A program made the translations under genes and the position numbers. The notes beneath the pieces were generated by a model, which searched no databases, had not been told where the DNA came from, and saw nothing but the letters and a program-made list of their open reading frames with translations. A stretch of 8,104 bases of DNA, taken from an uncultured Akkermansia sp. Its GTDB lineage: Bacteria; Verrucomicrobiota; Verrucomicrobiia; Verrucomicrobiales; Akkermansiaceae. The DNA is taken from contig CAAFXA010000274.1 in the NCBI GenBank assembly GCA_900766865.1, positions 1-8,104 of the forward strand. Reading direction: 5' to 3'. Below, piece by piece: positions 1 through 5,899 of the stretch (positions within the stretch are counted from its first letter, which is position 1; each line of letters opens with the position of its first letter).

Positions 1-779
1 CCATTCTGGAGGACAAGGACGCGCTCAAGGATTTTTGCTGGGGGCGCGACCTGCTGGATGTGGCAGAGGACCCGGAGATGAAGGCCAGCTTCCCGGATGC
101 CGCGGCCTTTGTCGGCATTCTGGGCAAGATGCTGCCGCGCCTGTACTCCATTGCCAGCAGCCCGGATGCCGTACCCGGCCAGGTTTCACTCTGCGTGGGT
201 GCCGTACGATACAAGACAGGTGAGCGTTGCCGTGGTGGTGTATGCTCCACCTACATGGCCGATCGTATTTCCGCTGGCGACAAGGTGCGTGTGTTTGTAC
301 ACAGCAACAAGAACTTCCGTCTTCCGGAAGATGGCAACACGCCCATCATCATGGTAGGCCCCGGCACGGGCATTGCCCCCTTCCGAGCCTTCTGGCAGCA
401 GCGCGTGGCAGATGGTGCCACCGGCCCCATGTGGCTCTTCTTCGGCAACCCCTACAAGGCCACCGACAACTGCTACGAAGATGAGACAGCCCCGCTGGTG
501 GAAAGCGGCAAACTGAAGCTCACCGTGGCCTGGAGCCGCGACCAGGCGTACAAAATTTACGTCCAAAACCTCATGGAGGAAGCCGCCGATGAAATCTGGC
601 AGTGGCTGGAAAATGGCGCCGCCGTCTACATGTGTGGCGATGCTAACCGCATGGCCAAGGACGTGGAGAAGGCCCTGCTGAACATCATCGCCACCAAGGG
701 CGGTCGCAGCGAGGAAGAAGCTGCAGCCTACCTGGCAGAGATGAAGGCAGCCAAGCGCTACCAGAAGGACGTATACTAA
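1..779 (+). CDS. cysJ: Sulfite reductase (NADPH) flavoprotein alpha subunit, C-terminal part (5' truncated by window)
   Basis: The reading frame is open from base 3 and ends with TAA at 777-779; the start lies outside the window, so about 258 C-terminal residues are visible. It is the FAD/NADPH-binding ferredoxin-reductase module that passes electrons from NADPH towards the sulfite reductase hemoprotein in assimilatory sulfate reduction. Visible motifs, in order, are RLYSIASS (FAD isoalloxazine/ribityl contact), a GGVCSTYMAD segment matching the FAD pyrophosphate loop, GPGTGIAPFRAF (NADPH pyrophosphate), WLFFGNP, AWSRDQ and KIYVQ, CGDANRMAKDVE, and the C-terminal RYQKDVY whose final Tyr stacks on FAD in the family. 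The match to E. coli CysJ is strong throughout, as recalled from memory. Whether this protein carries the N-terminal FMN flavodoxin domain of classical CysJ cannot be seen here. The hemoprotein partner is not in the window. Confidence 0.93.
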   Translation, partial: ILEDKDALKDFCWGRDLLDVAEDPEMKASFPDAAAFVGILGKMLPRLYSIASSPDAVPGQVSLCVGAVRYKTGERCRGGVCSTYMADRISAGDKVRVFVHSNKNFRLPEDGNTPIIMVGPGTGIAPFRAFWQQRVADGATGPMWLFFGNPYKATDNCYEDETAPLVESGKLKLTVAWSRDQAYKIYVQNLMEEAADEIWQWLENGAAVYMCGDANRMAKDVEKALLNIIATKGGRSEEEAAAYLAEMKAAKRYQKDVY

Positions 780-788
780 ATTTCCTGC

Positions 789-813
789 GCGAGCCCCCTT
801 CCCGGGAGCTCGC
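789..813. other. Imperfect hairpin just after cysJ
   Basis: GCGAGC (789-794) pairs with GCTCGC (808-813). After one mismatch, CCC pairs with GGG around a short loop. No T-run follows on either strand. It may be a 3' end stabiliser for the cysJ transcript or part of the termination region. The function is inferred only from its position 9 bases after the stop codon. Confidence 0.35.
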
Positions 814-838
814 ACCACCCAGGCTTGAGATACAATCA

Positions 839-874
839 CCGCCGTGGTTCTTATACCACGGCGGCGATGTTTTT
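839..874 (+). terminator. Rho-independent terminator of cysJ, between convergent genes
   Basis: A perfect 9-bp stem, CCGCCGTGG (839-847) with CCACGGCGG (856-864), encloses an 8-base loop. On the + strand it is followed after five bases by TTTTT (870-874). This fits an intrinsic terminator for the cysJ transcript. The minus-strand operon ends at 904, just beyond, so the same hairpin could also stop minus-strand transcription, but no T-run is present on that side. Confidence 0.7.
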
Positions 875-903
875 ATACAGTGGGAAATATAAAGCAGCGA
901 TTC

Positions 904-1467
904 TCAGTGCTGAATCGTGCGGAAGCTTTCCTCGATGGAGGGAATAATCTCCATGCCCACATAGATAGCCCCCGCCACGACAGCCAGAATCTGCAGCACA
1001 ATGAGAGCACCGGCTACCCGGCACCAGAAATGAGCCGATTGGGCGCAATTCCGGCACAGTGCCTCATCCCCGACAGCCCACGCGTTATCTGCCCGGCTGG
1101 ACTGAACAAGAGCAATAATGGCAAAAAGAAATGACAGTGGGAAAAGAAGAAAACCCAGAACAGTCAGTGTGATGGCTGCTGTCCTGTGGGTATCCGGTTT
1201 ATCCCCCGTGGGCGGCTGATATGTCTTAACCGGCTCTCGCTTGGGAACATACACCGGCGCGGGAGGCGTAGCAGGCTGAGCTTCCTCACTGTCTGGGAAA
1301 TCCACAATGCGGGAAGCCGGGAGCCACTCTGCCATACCTTCCACACAGTAAAGGTGTTCCGCAGTAAGTCGGCCATCGGCAGCCATTGCCTCCAGCTCAT
1401 CAATGGAAAAAGGGCCAGTAGGACGTCCGCCGGGTTTCGTGATATAATATTGAGTCTCCGTCATCAT
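904..1467 (-). CDS. GYF_2-CD225 (dispanin-like) membrane protein, paralogue 3 of 3
   Basis: This is a 187-residue predicted inner-membrane protein of unknown function. Residues about 7-53 look like a GYF_2 (DUF4339) domain: YYIT, GGRPTGPFS, a helix, LTAEHLYC, then EW. A Pro-rich linker (about 64-92) follows. The C-terminal half has two hydrophobic helices (about 97-121 and 150-173) around a polar loop with GDEALCRNCAQSAHFW, the arrangement of CD225/dispanin proteins. It is the last gene of the minus-strand unit and begins 16 bases after the preceding paralogue ends, behind a purine-rich stretch (AAGAAAG). An in-frame second ATG directly follows the first, so the start could shift by one codon. 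In other systems GYF domains bind proline-rich peptides, so the linkers of the three paralogues are possible ligands; that is speculation. Confidence 0.85.
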   Translation of the reverse strand: MMTETQYYITKPGGRPTGPFSIDELEAMAADGRLTAEHLYCVEGMAEWLPASRIVDFPDSEEAQPATPPAPVYVPKREPVKTYQPPTGDKPDTHRTAAITLTVLGFLLFPLSFLFAIIALVQSSRADNAWAVGDEALCRNCAQSAHFWCRVAGALIVLQILAVVAGAIYVGMEIIPSIEESFRTIQH

Positions 1468-1483
1468 CTTGTATCTTTCTTAT

Positions 1484-1984
1484 TTAAATGGCAGCAACCG
1501 CGGACAGGAACACAACAATCCATAACACAAGCAAGGCCAGAACCTGCAGTGCCATTGTGACACCTGCTACGATACACCAGACTTTTGCCACCTGACCTCG
1601 ATGCGCACATTCTGCCAGTTTGTTGTTATTGTACGACGAATCGGCCATACAGGCATAGACTGTAGCCACAACAGCAAAAATAAAGCTGAGGTAGAACGCC
1701 ATGACCGAAAGCGCCAGCAAAATGACAGACGGCACCATGTATGTCTGCGGCTTTTCCGGCACATGCGGGCGAGGTACAGCACCCGGCACAGGAGGTATCA
1801 CGGGAGTGGCGGAATGGATAATCACCAGTTCCGTTATCGGGCGCCATTCCGGGGCGCCGTCCTCACAATACAAGTACTCTGCGGTAAGACTACCAATGCG
1901 AGCCATCACCTTGAGGGCATCCAGGCTCAGAGGGCCTGCAGGAGAACCTCCGGGAAGAGTGATGTAATATTTCTTCATACTCAT
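1484..1984 (-). CDS. GYF_2-CD225 (dispanin-like) membrane protein, paralogue 2 of 3
   Basis: This 166-residue protein has the same architecture as both flanking genes. A GYF_2-like domain spans about residues 6-54 (YYITLPGGSPAGPLS, LTAEYLYC, EW), then a Pro-rich linker (about 60-80: PVIPPVPG, PRPHVPEKP), then two hydrophobic helices (about 84-111 and 135-163). The polar loop between them ends in QVAKVWCIVAG, matching the CD225 pattern, although the conserved Gly-Asp of the loop is missing. The start ATG overlaps the stop of the upstream paralogue as ATGA, which implies translational coupling; a second Met at codon 3 is an alternative start. The GYF part is closest to paralogue 3 (shared YYIT-PGG, LTAE-LYC), so these two look like the more recent duplication. 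The function is unknown. Confidence 0.85.
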   Translation of the reverse strand: MSMKKYYITLPGGSPAGPLSLDALKVMARIGSLTAEYLYCEDGAPEWRPITELVIIHSATPVIPPVPGAVPRPHVPEKPQTYMVPSVILLALSVMAFYLSFIFAVVATVYACMADSSYNNNKLAECAHRGQVAKVWCIVAGVTMALQVLALLVLWIVVFLSAVAAI

Positions 1985-2445
1985 AACATCTCAGCCTTCT
2001 GGTAATAGTAAGCAAAAGCCAGGTAGGTAAGCACCAGCATAATACTGACGACAATATTCAGGATACATACATTCCGCACAGCATCGGATGCCCGCCGAGC
2101 CTCCGCATATCGTCCGGCGCCATAATGCTCTGCCACTTTCTGGGATTTGAAAATAGCCAGAATCCCCAGCGGGAAAAAACCGAAGAAGGTAAGAAGTATT
2201 CCCCAGACCAAGTGGCTAGGCGGCTTTATATGCGGAGTCTGCAGCAACTCTTCACGGCTGAATGCGGCACGAGCCAGAACAGGCAGCTCCCGGATGGGTT
2301 TCCAGGTCTCCTCTCCAACAGGAGCATAGAGATAATCCGCGGTTATTTCCCCTTGCTTCACCAGCTCCTCAATGATATCCACACTCAGTGGGCCCATCGG
2401 TGTGCCGGCCGCTTTCTTAAGGTAATAGACTTCGTACTCAGACAT
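1981..2445 (-). CDS. GYF_2-CD225 (dispanin-like) membrane protein, paralogue 1 of 3
   Basis: This 154-residue protein has the clearest CD225 domain of the three. The GYF_2-like domain is at about residues 6-55 (VYYLKK, GTPMGPLS, ITADYLYAP, TWKPI). A short linker without a long Pro tract follows. Helix 1 is at about 78-99, containing PLGILAIF, then the loop SQKVAEHYGAGRYAEARRAS and helix 2 at about 126-148. The PLGI-AI-S-KV-Y-G-Y-A-S pattern is the hallmark of bacterial CD225/dispanin proteins, which are expected to sit in the cytoplasmic membrane. The start codon overlaps the end of the Nudix gene (ATGTCTGA, 2445-2438), so it is probably translated by coupling or re-initiation. The function is unknown. 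Its sequence is more diverged from the other two than they are from each other. Confidence 0.87.
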   Translation of the reverse strand: MSEYEVYYLKKAAGTPMGPLSVDIIEELVKQGEITADYLYAPVGEETWKPIRELPVLARAAFSREELLQTPHIKPPSHLVWGILLTFFGFFPLGILAIFKSQKVAEHYGAGRYAEARRASDAVRNVCILNIVVSIMLVLTYLAFAYYYQKAEML

Positions 2446-2944
2446 GGCGGGTCAGGAAATACAGTCCGGTATAAACGCGGGGATCAATGGATTTACCGGC
2501 CGCCATCTGAGCACCCAGCCAAGCTTCAATATCTGCCAGTGGCACCTCGTGTACAATGATATTTTCATTATCCACACCACCCCCTGCTGCCACCTTGCGC
2601 AATCCTCCGGCCAGATAGAAGGCCACGGTTTCGGAGGTCAGCCCAGGAGACGACGGGCCGGTAAATAGATAGCGCATATCCTCCGCCTCATAACCGGTTT
2701 CCTCCAGCAGCTCGCGCCGTGCTGCCACGGCTCCGCTCTCCGGTCCGTCATCGCCAATCAATCCGGCGGGAAAACAAATACTCTGCACACCGATGGGCGG
2801 GCGATACTCTTCCACCAGCAGCACCTTCTCTTCCGGCGTACAGGCAAATATCATAGCCGCTGCGGTATCGTTCACACGCGCGCAGTATTCCCAACTGCCT
2901 TCGCGCACCATGTTCAGAAATTTTCCTTCGTAAAGAGTCTCCAT
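2438..2944 (-). CDS. Nudix hydrolase, ADP-ribose pyrophosphatase-like
   Basis: This 168-residue protein is predicted to hydrolyse a nucleoside diphosphate linked to another group, most likely ADP-ribose or an ADP-sugar. Evidence includes the N-terminal LYEGKFLNMVREG-WEY strand pair typical of NudF/ADPRase relatives, VLLVEEYRPP (about 41-50), and the Nudix box with E69, R77-E78, E81-E82 and G84. The metal-binding REXXEE core is intact. SSPGLTSE (98-105) and a late HEVPLADIE also fit the ADPRase group. The spacing from G61 to E69 is seven residues rather than the canonical five, which suggests a two-residue insertion in the first loop. I chose the ATG at 2944. The frame stays open to 3139, but that extension runs antisense-like through the end of ilvE and looks non-coding. 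An ATG at 2911 is a later alternative with AAGGA upstream. Substrate is inferred, not proven. Confidence 0.88.
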   Translation of the reverse strand: METLYEGKFLNMVREGSWEYCARVNDTAAAMIFACTPEEKVLLVEEYRPPIGVQSICFPAGLIGDDGPESGAVAARRELLEETGYEAEDMRYLFTGPSSPGLTSETVAFYLAGGLRKVAAGGGVDNENIIVHEVPLADIEAWLGAQMAAGKSIDPRVYTGLYFLTRHV

Positions 2945-2959
2945 AAGGGTATTGATGAA

Positions 2960-2984
2960 GGAGGCGGAGCCAGGCTCCGCCTCC
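2960..2984. repeat. Perfect 12-bp inverted repeat in the ilvE-Nudix gap
   Basis: GGAGGCGGAGCC (2960-2971) and its exact reverse complement GGCTCCGCCTCC (2973-2984) are separated by one base. Next to it is a CCCCGGGG palindrome (2983-2990). It lies between the ilvE stop (3007) and the Nudix start (2944) on the transcribed minus strand. No T-run follows, so it is not a classic terminator. It could stabilise the upstream message, mark a processing site, or be a dispersed palindromic repeat. Confidence 0.75.
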
Positions 2985-3006
2985 CCGGGGGATAAATGTT
3001 GAGCAT

Positions 3007-3858
3007 TTACTCGCGCACCAGAGTGCGGAAGCGGGCCAGGATGCGGCCGGTAATGGGGCCAGCCACACCGGCACCAATCTTGCGGCCATCCAGAGAAGTG
3101 GCAGCAATCACCTCGGCAGCCGTGCCGGTCAGGAAGCACTCGTCAGCGCTGATGATATCGAAGCGGTTCATCACCTTCTCAATGCAGGGGATACCCAGCT
3201 CCTCGCAGATATCGAACACGGCGTGACGCGTAATGCCGCCCAGAGCACCTTCGGTAAGAGGAGGCGTCATCACCACCCCATTGCGAACAATGAAGATGTT
3301 GTCGCCGGTGCATTCGGCAACATTACCGCGCTGATTGAGCATCAGAGCCTCACCGGCGCCCTGAGCCACAGCCTCCATCTTGGCGGAAATGCCATTGAGG
3401 TAGTTGAGGCTCTTCACCTGAGGGCAGAGAATATCCGGATTCGGGCGGCGGAAGGAAGATGTAATCATGCTCAGGCCATTCTCATACATCTCTGCCGGGT
3501 ACAGAGCAATATTCTGCACAATGATGAACATGCTGGGCTTGGGACAATTGCGGGGGTTAAGCCCCAAATCGCCCTTACCGCGGGTCACCACCAGGCGGAT
3601 GTAGCCATCCTCCATACCATTGGCAGCCACCGTGTCCTTTGTTGCCTGGCATACCTCCTCGAAGTTCCAGGGGCACTCAATGGAGAGGTAGCGCATGGAG
3701 TCAAACAGGCGAACAATGTGCTCCTCCAGGCGGAATACCTTACCGGAATAGAAGCGGATACCCTCAAAAACACCATCGCCATACAGCACACCATGATCAA
3801 AAACCGAAACCTGAGCCTCGGCTGAATCAACCAACTTACCATCTAACCAGATTTTCAT
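3007..3858 (-). CDS. ilvE: Branched-chain amino acid aminotransferase (PLP fold-type IV)
   Basis: This 283-residue class IV aminotransferase uses pyridoxal phosphate to interconvert branched-chain amino acids and their 2-oxo acids, with 2-oxoglutarate/glutamate as partner. The visible features are the N-terminal DGKLVD and VSVFDHG-LYGDGVFEGIR block, HIVRLFDS (R50, phosphate contact), YIRLVVTRGKGDLGL-P, and PQVKSLNYLN with the Schiff-base lysine at K149. NVAECTGDNIF (E182) and LTGTAAEV (243-250, phosphate cup) complete the set. The length and the RLVVTRG-GDLGL motif resemble the methanogen/Firmicute IlvE group (MJ1008-like, from memory) rather than the roughly 309-residue E. coli enzyme. D-amino acid aminotransferase activity is a less likely alternative because the family is close. 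The start at 3858 fits the family N-terminus (MKIWLDGKLV). No Shine-Dalgarno sequence is visible, and a TATAAT lies just upstream. It is the first gene of the minus-strand cluster. Confidence 0.9.
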   Translation of the reverse strand: MKIWLDGKLVDSAEAQVSVFDHGVLYGDGVFEGIRFYSGKVFRLEEHIVRLFDSMRYLSIECPWNFEEVCQATKDTVAANGMEDGYIRLVVTRGKGDLGLNPRNCPKPSMFIIVQNIALYPAEMYENGLSMITSSFRRPNPDILCPQVKSLNYLNGISAKMEAVAQGAGEALMLNQRGNVAECTGDNIFIVRNGVVMTPPLTEGALGGITRHAVFDICEELGIPCIEKVMNRFDIISADECFLTGTAAEVIAATSLDGRKIGAGVAGPITGRILARFRTLVRE

Positions 3859-3882
3859 GATAAAAAAATTGTGAACAGAGTC

Positions 3883-3910
3883 ATTATAACCACTTTCCCG
3901 AACAAATAAA
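3883..3910 (-). promoter_or_regulatory. Candidate promoter of ilvE
   Basis: On the minus strand a perfect TATAAT (3888-3883) lies 24 bases before the ilvE ATG. A weak -35-like TTTATT (3910-3905) is 16 bases upstream of it. Transcription would start near 3876, giving a short leader of about 18 bases with no clear ribosome binding site. The -10 match is strong and the -35 match is poor. Confidence 0.45.
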
Positions 3911-4007
3911 GCAGAAAAAGCGGCTGTATGCCATTTTTTGAATAACAGGCGTTGAAAAATTACCCTAAGCTGCCGTTATCCGGCCACAACCGCCGTCCAG
4001 AAACATT

Positions 4008-4700
4008 TCAGGGAGCCTCCGTTTCCCACACTTTGCGGGCAAGAGCATCTGCCGCAGCTGCTACCTGAGCACGATGTTTGCTGGAGGCCTCCGCCTCGCC
4101 AATGACAAGCTCATGCCACATGGCACGGGCATGGAAAGGCCCGGCCGGCTGCGCCGGATCTACGGGAACAACCACATACTCTGGGCCAACTCCATCAATA
4201 GCCTGCAACACCTCCAGCAGTTTACCTTTATGATTCACCTCCAAATAATTCTCTGCATTAGCCAGACTGTCGGCCATAAGGTGCAGTACCACTTTACGCG
4301 CAGCATTATAGTTAGAGTCCATCATCACGGCACCTATCACACTCTCGAAGGTATTTGCAAGGATGGAGAAATGCTGACGCCCCCCGCTCTTTTCCATTTG
4401 CGGGCTCATGATGATATGCTCCCCCCAGCCCAGAGCTGCACAGAGTCCGGAGAGATGCTGGCGACTCACTATACCCGAGCGCAGCTTGGTAAGCGTGCCC
4501 TCATCCGCCTTAGGAAAAAGCGTGAAAAGTTCCCGACTCACAATCAACTCCAGCACAGCATCCCCAAGATACTCCAGTCGCTCGTAGTTGAGATTTGTCT
4601 TTTTCTTCTGGTCAGAACTGGGATGACTCAGCGCCTGGAGTAGCCAGGTGCTGTCCGTAAACTTGTATCCCAGAGATTCCTCTATTGCATCGAACTGCAT
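4008..4700 (-). CDS. rnc: Ribonuclease III
   Basis: This 230-residue double-strand-specific endoribonuclease acts in rRNA and mRNA processing. The N-terminal RNase III domain carries the signature NYERLEYLGDAVLEL, giving E40, E43 and D47 (equivalents of E38, E41 and D45 in E. coli). E67 in DEGTLTKLR matches E65. The second acidic cluster reads LANTFESVIGAV: E119 matches the catalytic E117, while the position of D114 is Asn (N116). A dsRNA-binding domain follows at about 155-224 (NHKGKLLEVLQ, GPFHAR, GEAEASSKHRAQVAAAADAL). Overall length and domain order are normal for bacterial Rnc. The start at 4700 (MQFDAIEESLGYKF) fits the family N-terminus. No clear Shine-Dalgarno sequence or promoter is visible in the AT-rich bases upstream. 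Era, often a neighbour elsewhere, is not here. Confidence 0.95.
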   Translation of the reverse strand: MQFDAIEESLGYKFTDSTWLLQALSHPSSDQKKKTNLNYERLEYLGDAVLELIVSRELFTLFPKADEGTLTKLRSGIVSRQHLSGLCAALGWGEHIIMSPQMEKSGGRQHFSILANTFESVIGAVMMDSNYNAARKVVLHLMADSLANAENYLEVNHKGKLLEVLQAIDGVGPEYVVVPVDPAQPAGPFHARAMWHELVIGEAEASSKHRAQVAAAADALARKVWETEAP

Positions 4701-4761
4701 ACACGCAGCTTAACATATTAATAATTACTTTGCGAGCCTGCGGAACGTCATGGTGGATTCT

Positions 4762-4789
4762 CTATTGACAATGGACCATTGACTATTGA
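4762..4789. repeat. Palindrome flanked by CTATTGA direct repeats
   Basis: CAATGG (4769-4774) and CCATTG (4776-4781) form an inverted repeat around a single base. They are flanked by the direct repeat CTATTGA at 4762-4768 and 4783-4789. It lies 62-89 bases upstream of the rnc start. It could be an operator or low-complexity intergenic sequence; nothing decides between these. Confidence 0.5.
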
Positions 4790-4859
4790 GGCATCTCTAA
4801 TAAAACAGAGGGCGAAAAATTGAAATTAGTCGGGCGAGCGAAGCGAGCGGAATTTGTGA

Positions 4860-4879
4860 GCCTCGCCGTATGGCGAGGC
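4860..4879. repeat. Covarying hairpin repeat, copy 1
   Basis: GCCTCGCC pairs perfectly with GGCGAGGC around the tetraloop GTAT. It is followed immediately by GACATAAA (4880-4887). It is related to copy 2, which starts exactly 130 bases later: the tetraloop, the tail and five of eight stem pairs are conserved or nearly so. Confidence 0.75.
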
Positions 4880-4989
4880 GACATAAAATAGCCACGGTGT
4901 GGAGTGAGCAACGCGAACGACCTGTGTGGGCGAAGAAAGCGAAGACTCGAAGCCCCAAACCCGTGGGTATAGAGCAAAAAATAAACCGA

Positions 4990-5009
4990 ACCCCACCGGA
5001 TGGTGGGGT
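4990..5009. repeat. Covarying hairpin repeat, copy 2
   Basis: ACCCCACC pairs perfectly with GGTGGGGT around the tetraloop GGAT, followed by GGCATAAA (5010-5017). Relative to copy 1 the stem differs at three positions, and each change is matched by the compensating change on the other arm, so pairing is kept. Confidence 0.75.
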
Positions 5010-5067
5010 GGCATAAAGCGGGGCCAAATATTAAAGCGCAGGCATTCCCGTCTTCGCACTGCATGCT

Positions 5068-5087
5068 ACGGCGAGACAAGACGCCGT
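5068..5087. other. Small hairpin downstream of the exported-protein gene
   Basis: ACGGCG (5068-5073) pairs with CGCCGT (5082-5087) across an 8-base loop. It lies 27-46 bases past the stop of the minus-strand gene ending at 5114. It is placed like a terminator, but no T-run follows on the minus strand. Confidence 0.4.
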
Positions 5088-5113
5088 GACAGATGCCGGC
5101 AAGGCGTGTGCAT

Positions 5114-5899
5114 TTACAAATCCTTTGCCTTGCGCTTCTTGACGGTCTTCTTTTTGGATTTCTTTATGGGCAGCCCCTCATCGTCACCCGCCGATTCAGC
5201 AGGCTGAGTTTCCGCAGAATCCTTTGCCGGAGAAACTTTTGCCACCAGCTCTTTGTATGAGGCCAGAATAGCCGGGCCCACCCATTCGTTGCCATTGTAG
5301 CTACCGCTGGCAATGGACGACTTTTCACCGGTTGAGGCATCGCGCATCGTGATTTCGCCTTTTTCGTAGCTGAAATAGGCCAGCGGAATACCTTTGGCAT
5401 CCGTTGCTCGCAGCTCATAGGTACCGTAGCTCTGCTCCTTGCCGCGGGCATCTTTTTTGAACAAGGCCTCGCGCACTTCGCGGTGGAACACGTTAACCAC
5501 CGGGCATTTAATAGTCAGCGTCCGCTTCTCCGTGGCCGCATTTCGGCGGGCCTTGCCTTTCTTATTTTTAGCGGCAGGCTCTTTCTGCTCCGGCGGGAAA
5601 TCGAGGTACATCACCAGCTCTGCCCCGCTGCCGGCCAATTTCTTGTGCACCGGCACCAATGGTTTGCTAACCGACTCCAGTTTATCTTGCTGGTGAGTAT
5701 TGTACCCCAGGTAGAAAAGGAAAAACACCTTTGCGTTCTGATCATACTTGGGAGAATTCACCACCGCACCCGCCCCGCGGCGGTTGGCTTTGATGAAATC
5801 GCTTATCGAGTCTGCACTCGTGGCATGAGATTGCGGAGCCAGAGAAAGACAGCTCACTACCCCCAGAAGAAGGCTGCATCGTTTCAGAAAATGGAACAT
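5114..5899 (-). CDS. Exported protein of unknown function with Lys-rich C-terminus
   Basis: This is a 261-residue protein I do not recognise. The N-terminus (MFHFLKRCSLLLGVVSC, then SLAPQSHA) is a clear export signal. It could be cut after SHA by signal peptidase I, or at the VVSC lipobox to give a lipoprotein. The mature part begins with a helix (SADSISDFIKANRRG) and then NAKVFFLFYL, with a later ELVMYLDFP. This alternation resembles the first strands of a thioredoxin-like fold, but no CxxC is present. A basic insert (about 110-125) and a Lys-rich tail (IKKSKKKTVKKRKAKDL) frame a soluble middle. I chose the start at 5899 because it places the signal peptide at the N-terminus. An upstream in-frame ATG at 5944 is preceded by GGAGG at short spacing and would add 15 residues (276 total). 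It appears monocistronic, with its own promoter. Confidence 0.75.
   Translation of the reverse strand: MFHFLKRCSLLLGVVSCLSLAPQSHATSADSISDFIKANRRGAGAVVNSPKYDQNAKVFFLFYLGYNTHQQDKLESVSKPLVPVHKKLAGSGAELVMYLDFPPEQKEPAAKNKKGKARRNAATEKRTLTIKCPVVNVFHREVREALFKKDARGKEQSYGTYELRATDAKGIPLAYFSYEKGEITMRDASTGEKSSIASGSYNGNEWVGPAILASYKELVAKVSPAKDSAETQPAESAGDDEGLPIKKSKKKTVKKRKAKDL

Larger units (their letters stand above)
4701..5113. other. Hairpin-rich intergenic spacer, probably non-coding
   Basis: These 413 bases lie upstream of rnc and downstream of the exported-protein gene. They contain a palindrome flanked by a short direct repeat (4762-4789), a GCGAGCGAAGCGAGC stretch (about 4834-4848), two related 8-bp hairpins (4860-4879 and 4990-5009), a small ACCCGTGGGT inverted repeat near 4969-4978, and a 6-bp hairpin ACGGCG/CGCCGT (5068-5087). 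Overlapping open frames exist in all three minus frames at once, which is what a repeat without stop codons produces. None has a recognisable domain or ribosome binding site. I see no transposase fragment or RNA gene. Confidence 0.6.

Noticed and set aside
186..839. A 217-codon minus-strand open frame
   Set aside because: It is antisense to the unmistakable CysJ coding region, and the translation is Gly/His/Val-rich as expected of a shadow frame.
2945..3139. N-terminal extension of the Nudix protein by 65 codons
   Set aside because: It overlaps the 3' end of ilvE and reads through the 12-bp palindrome. The translation is rich in Pro, His and Cys and unlike any Nudix N-terminus, while METLYEGKF matches the family start.
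3932..3966. ATTTTT...AAAAAT inverted repeat downstream of rnc, considered as its terminator
   Set aside because: The pairing is AT-only and interrupted, with no GC stem. It is too weak to call.
4834..5010. Possible CRISPR array or integron attC site in the hairpin-rich spacer
   Set aside because: Only two diverged repeat units 130 bases apart are present, with no uniform spacers, no cas or integrase gene and no attC core sites.
4783..5079. A 98-codon minus-strand open frame, with overlapping open frames in the other two minus frames
   Set aside because: All three minus frames are open together across the hairpin repeat, the products have no recognisable domain, and there is no ribosome binding site. 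Composition and repeats explain the lack of stops.
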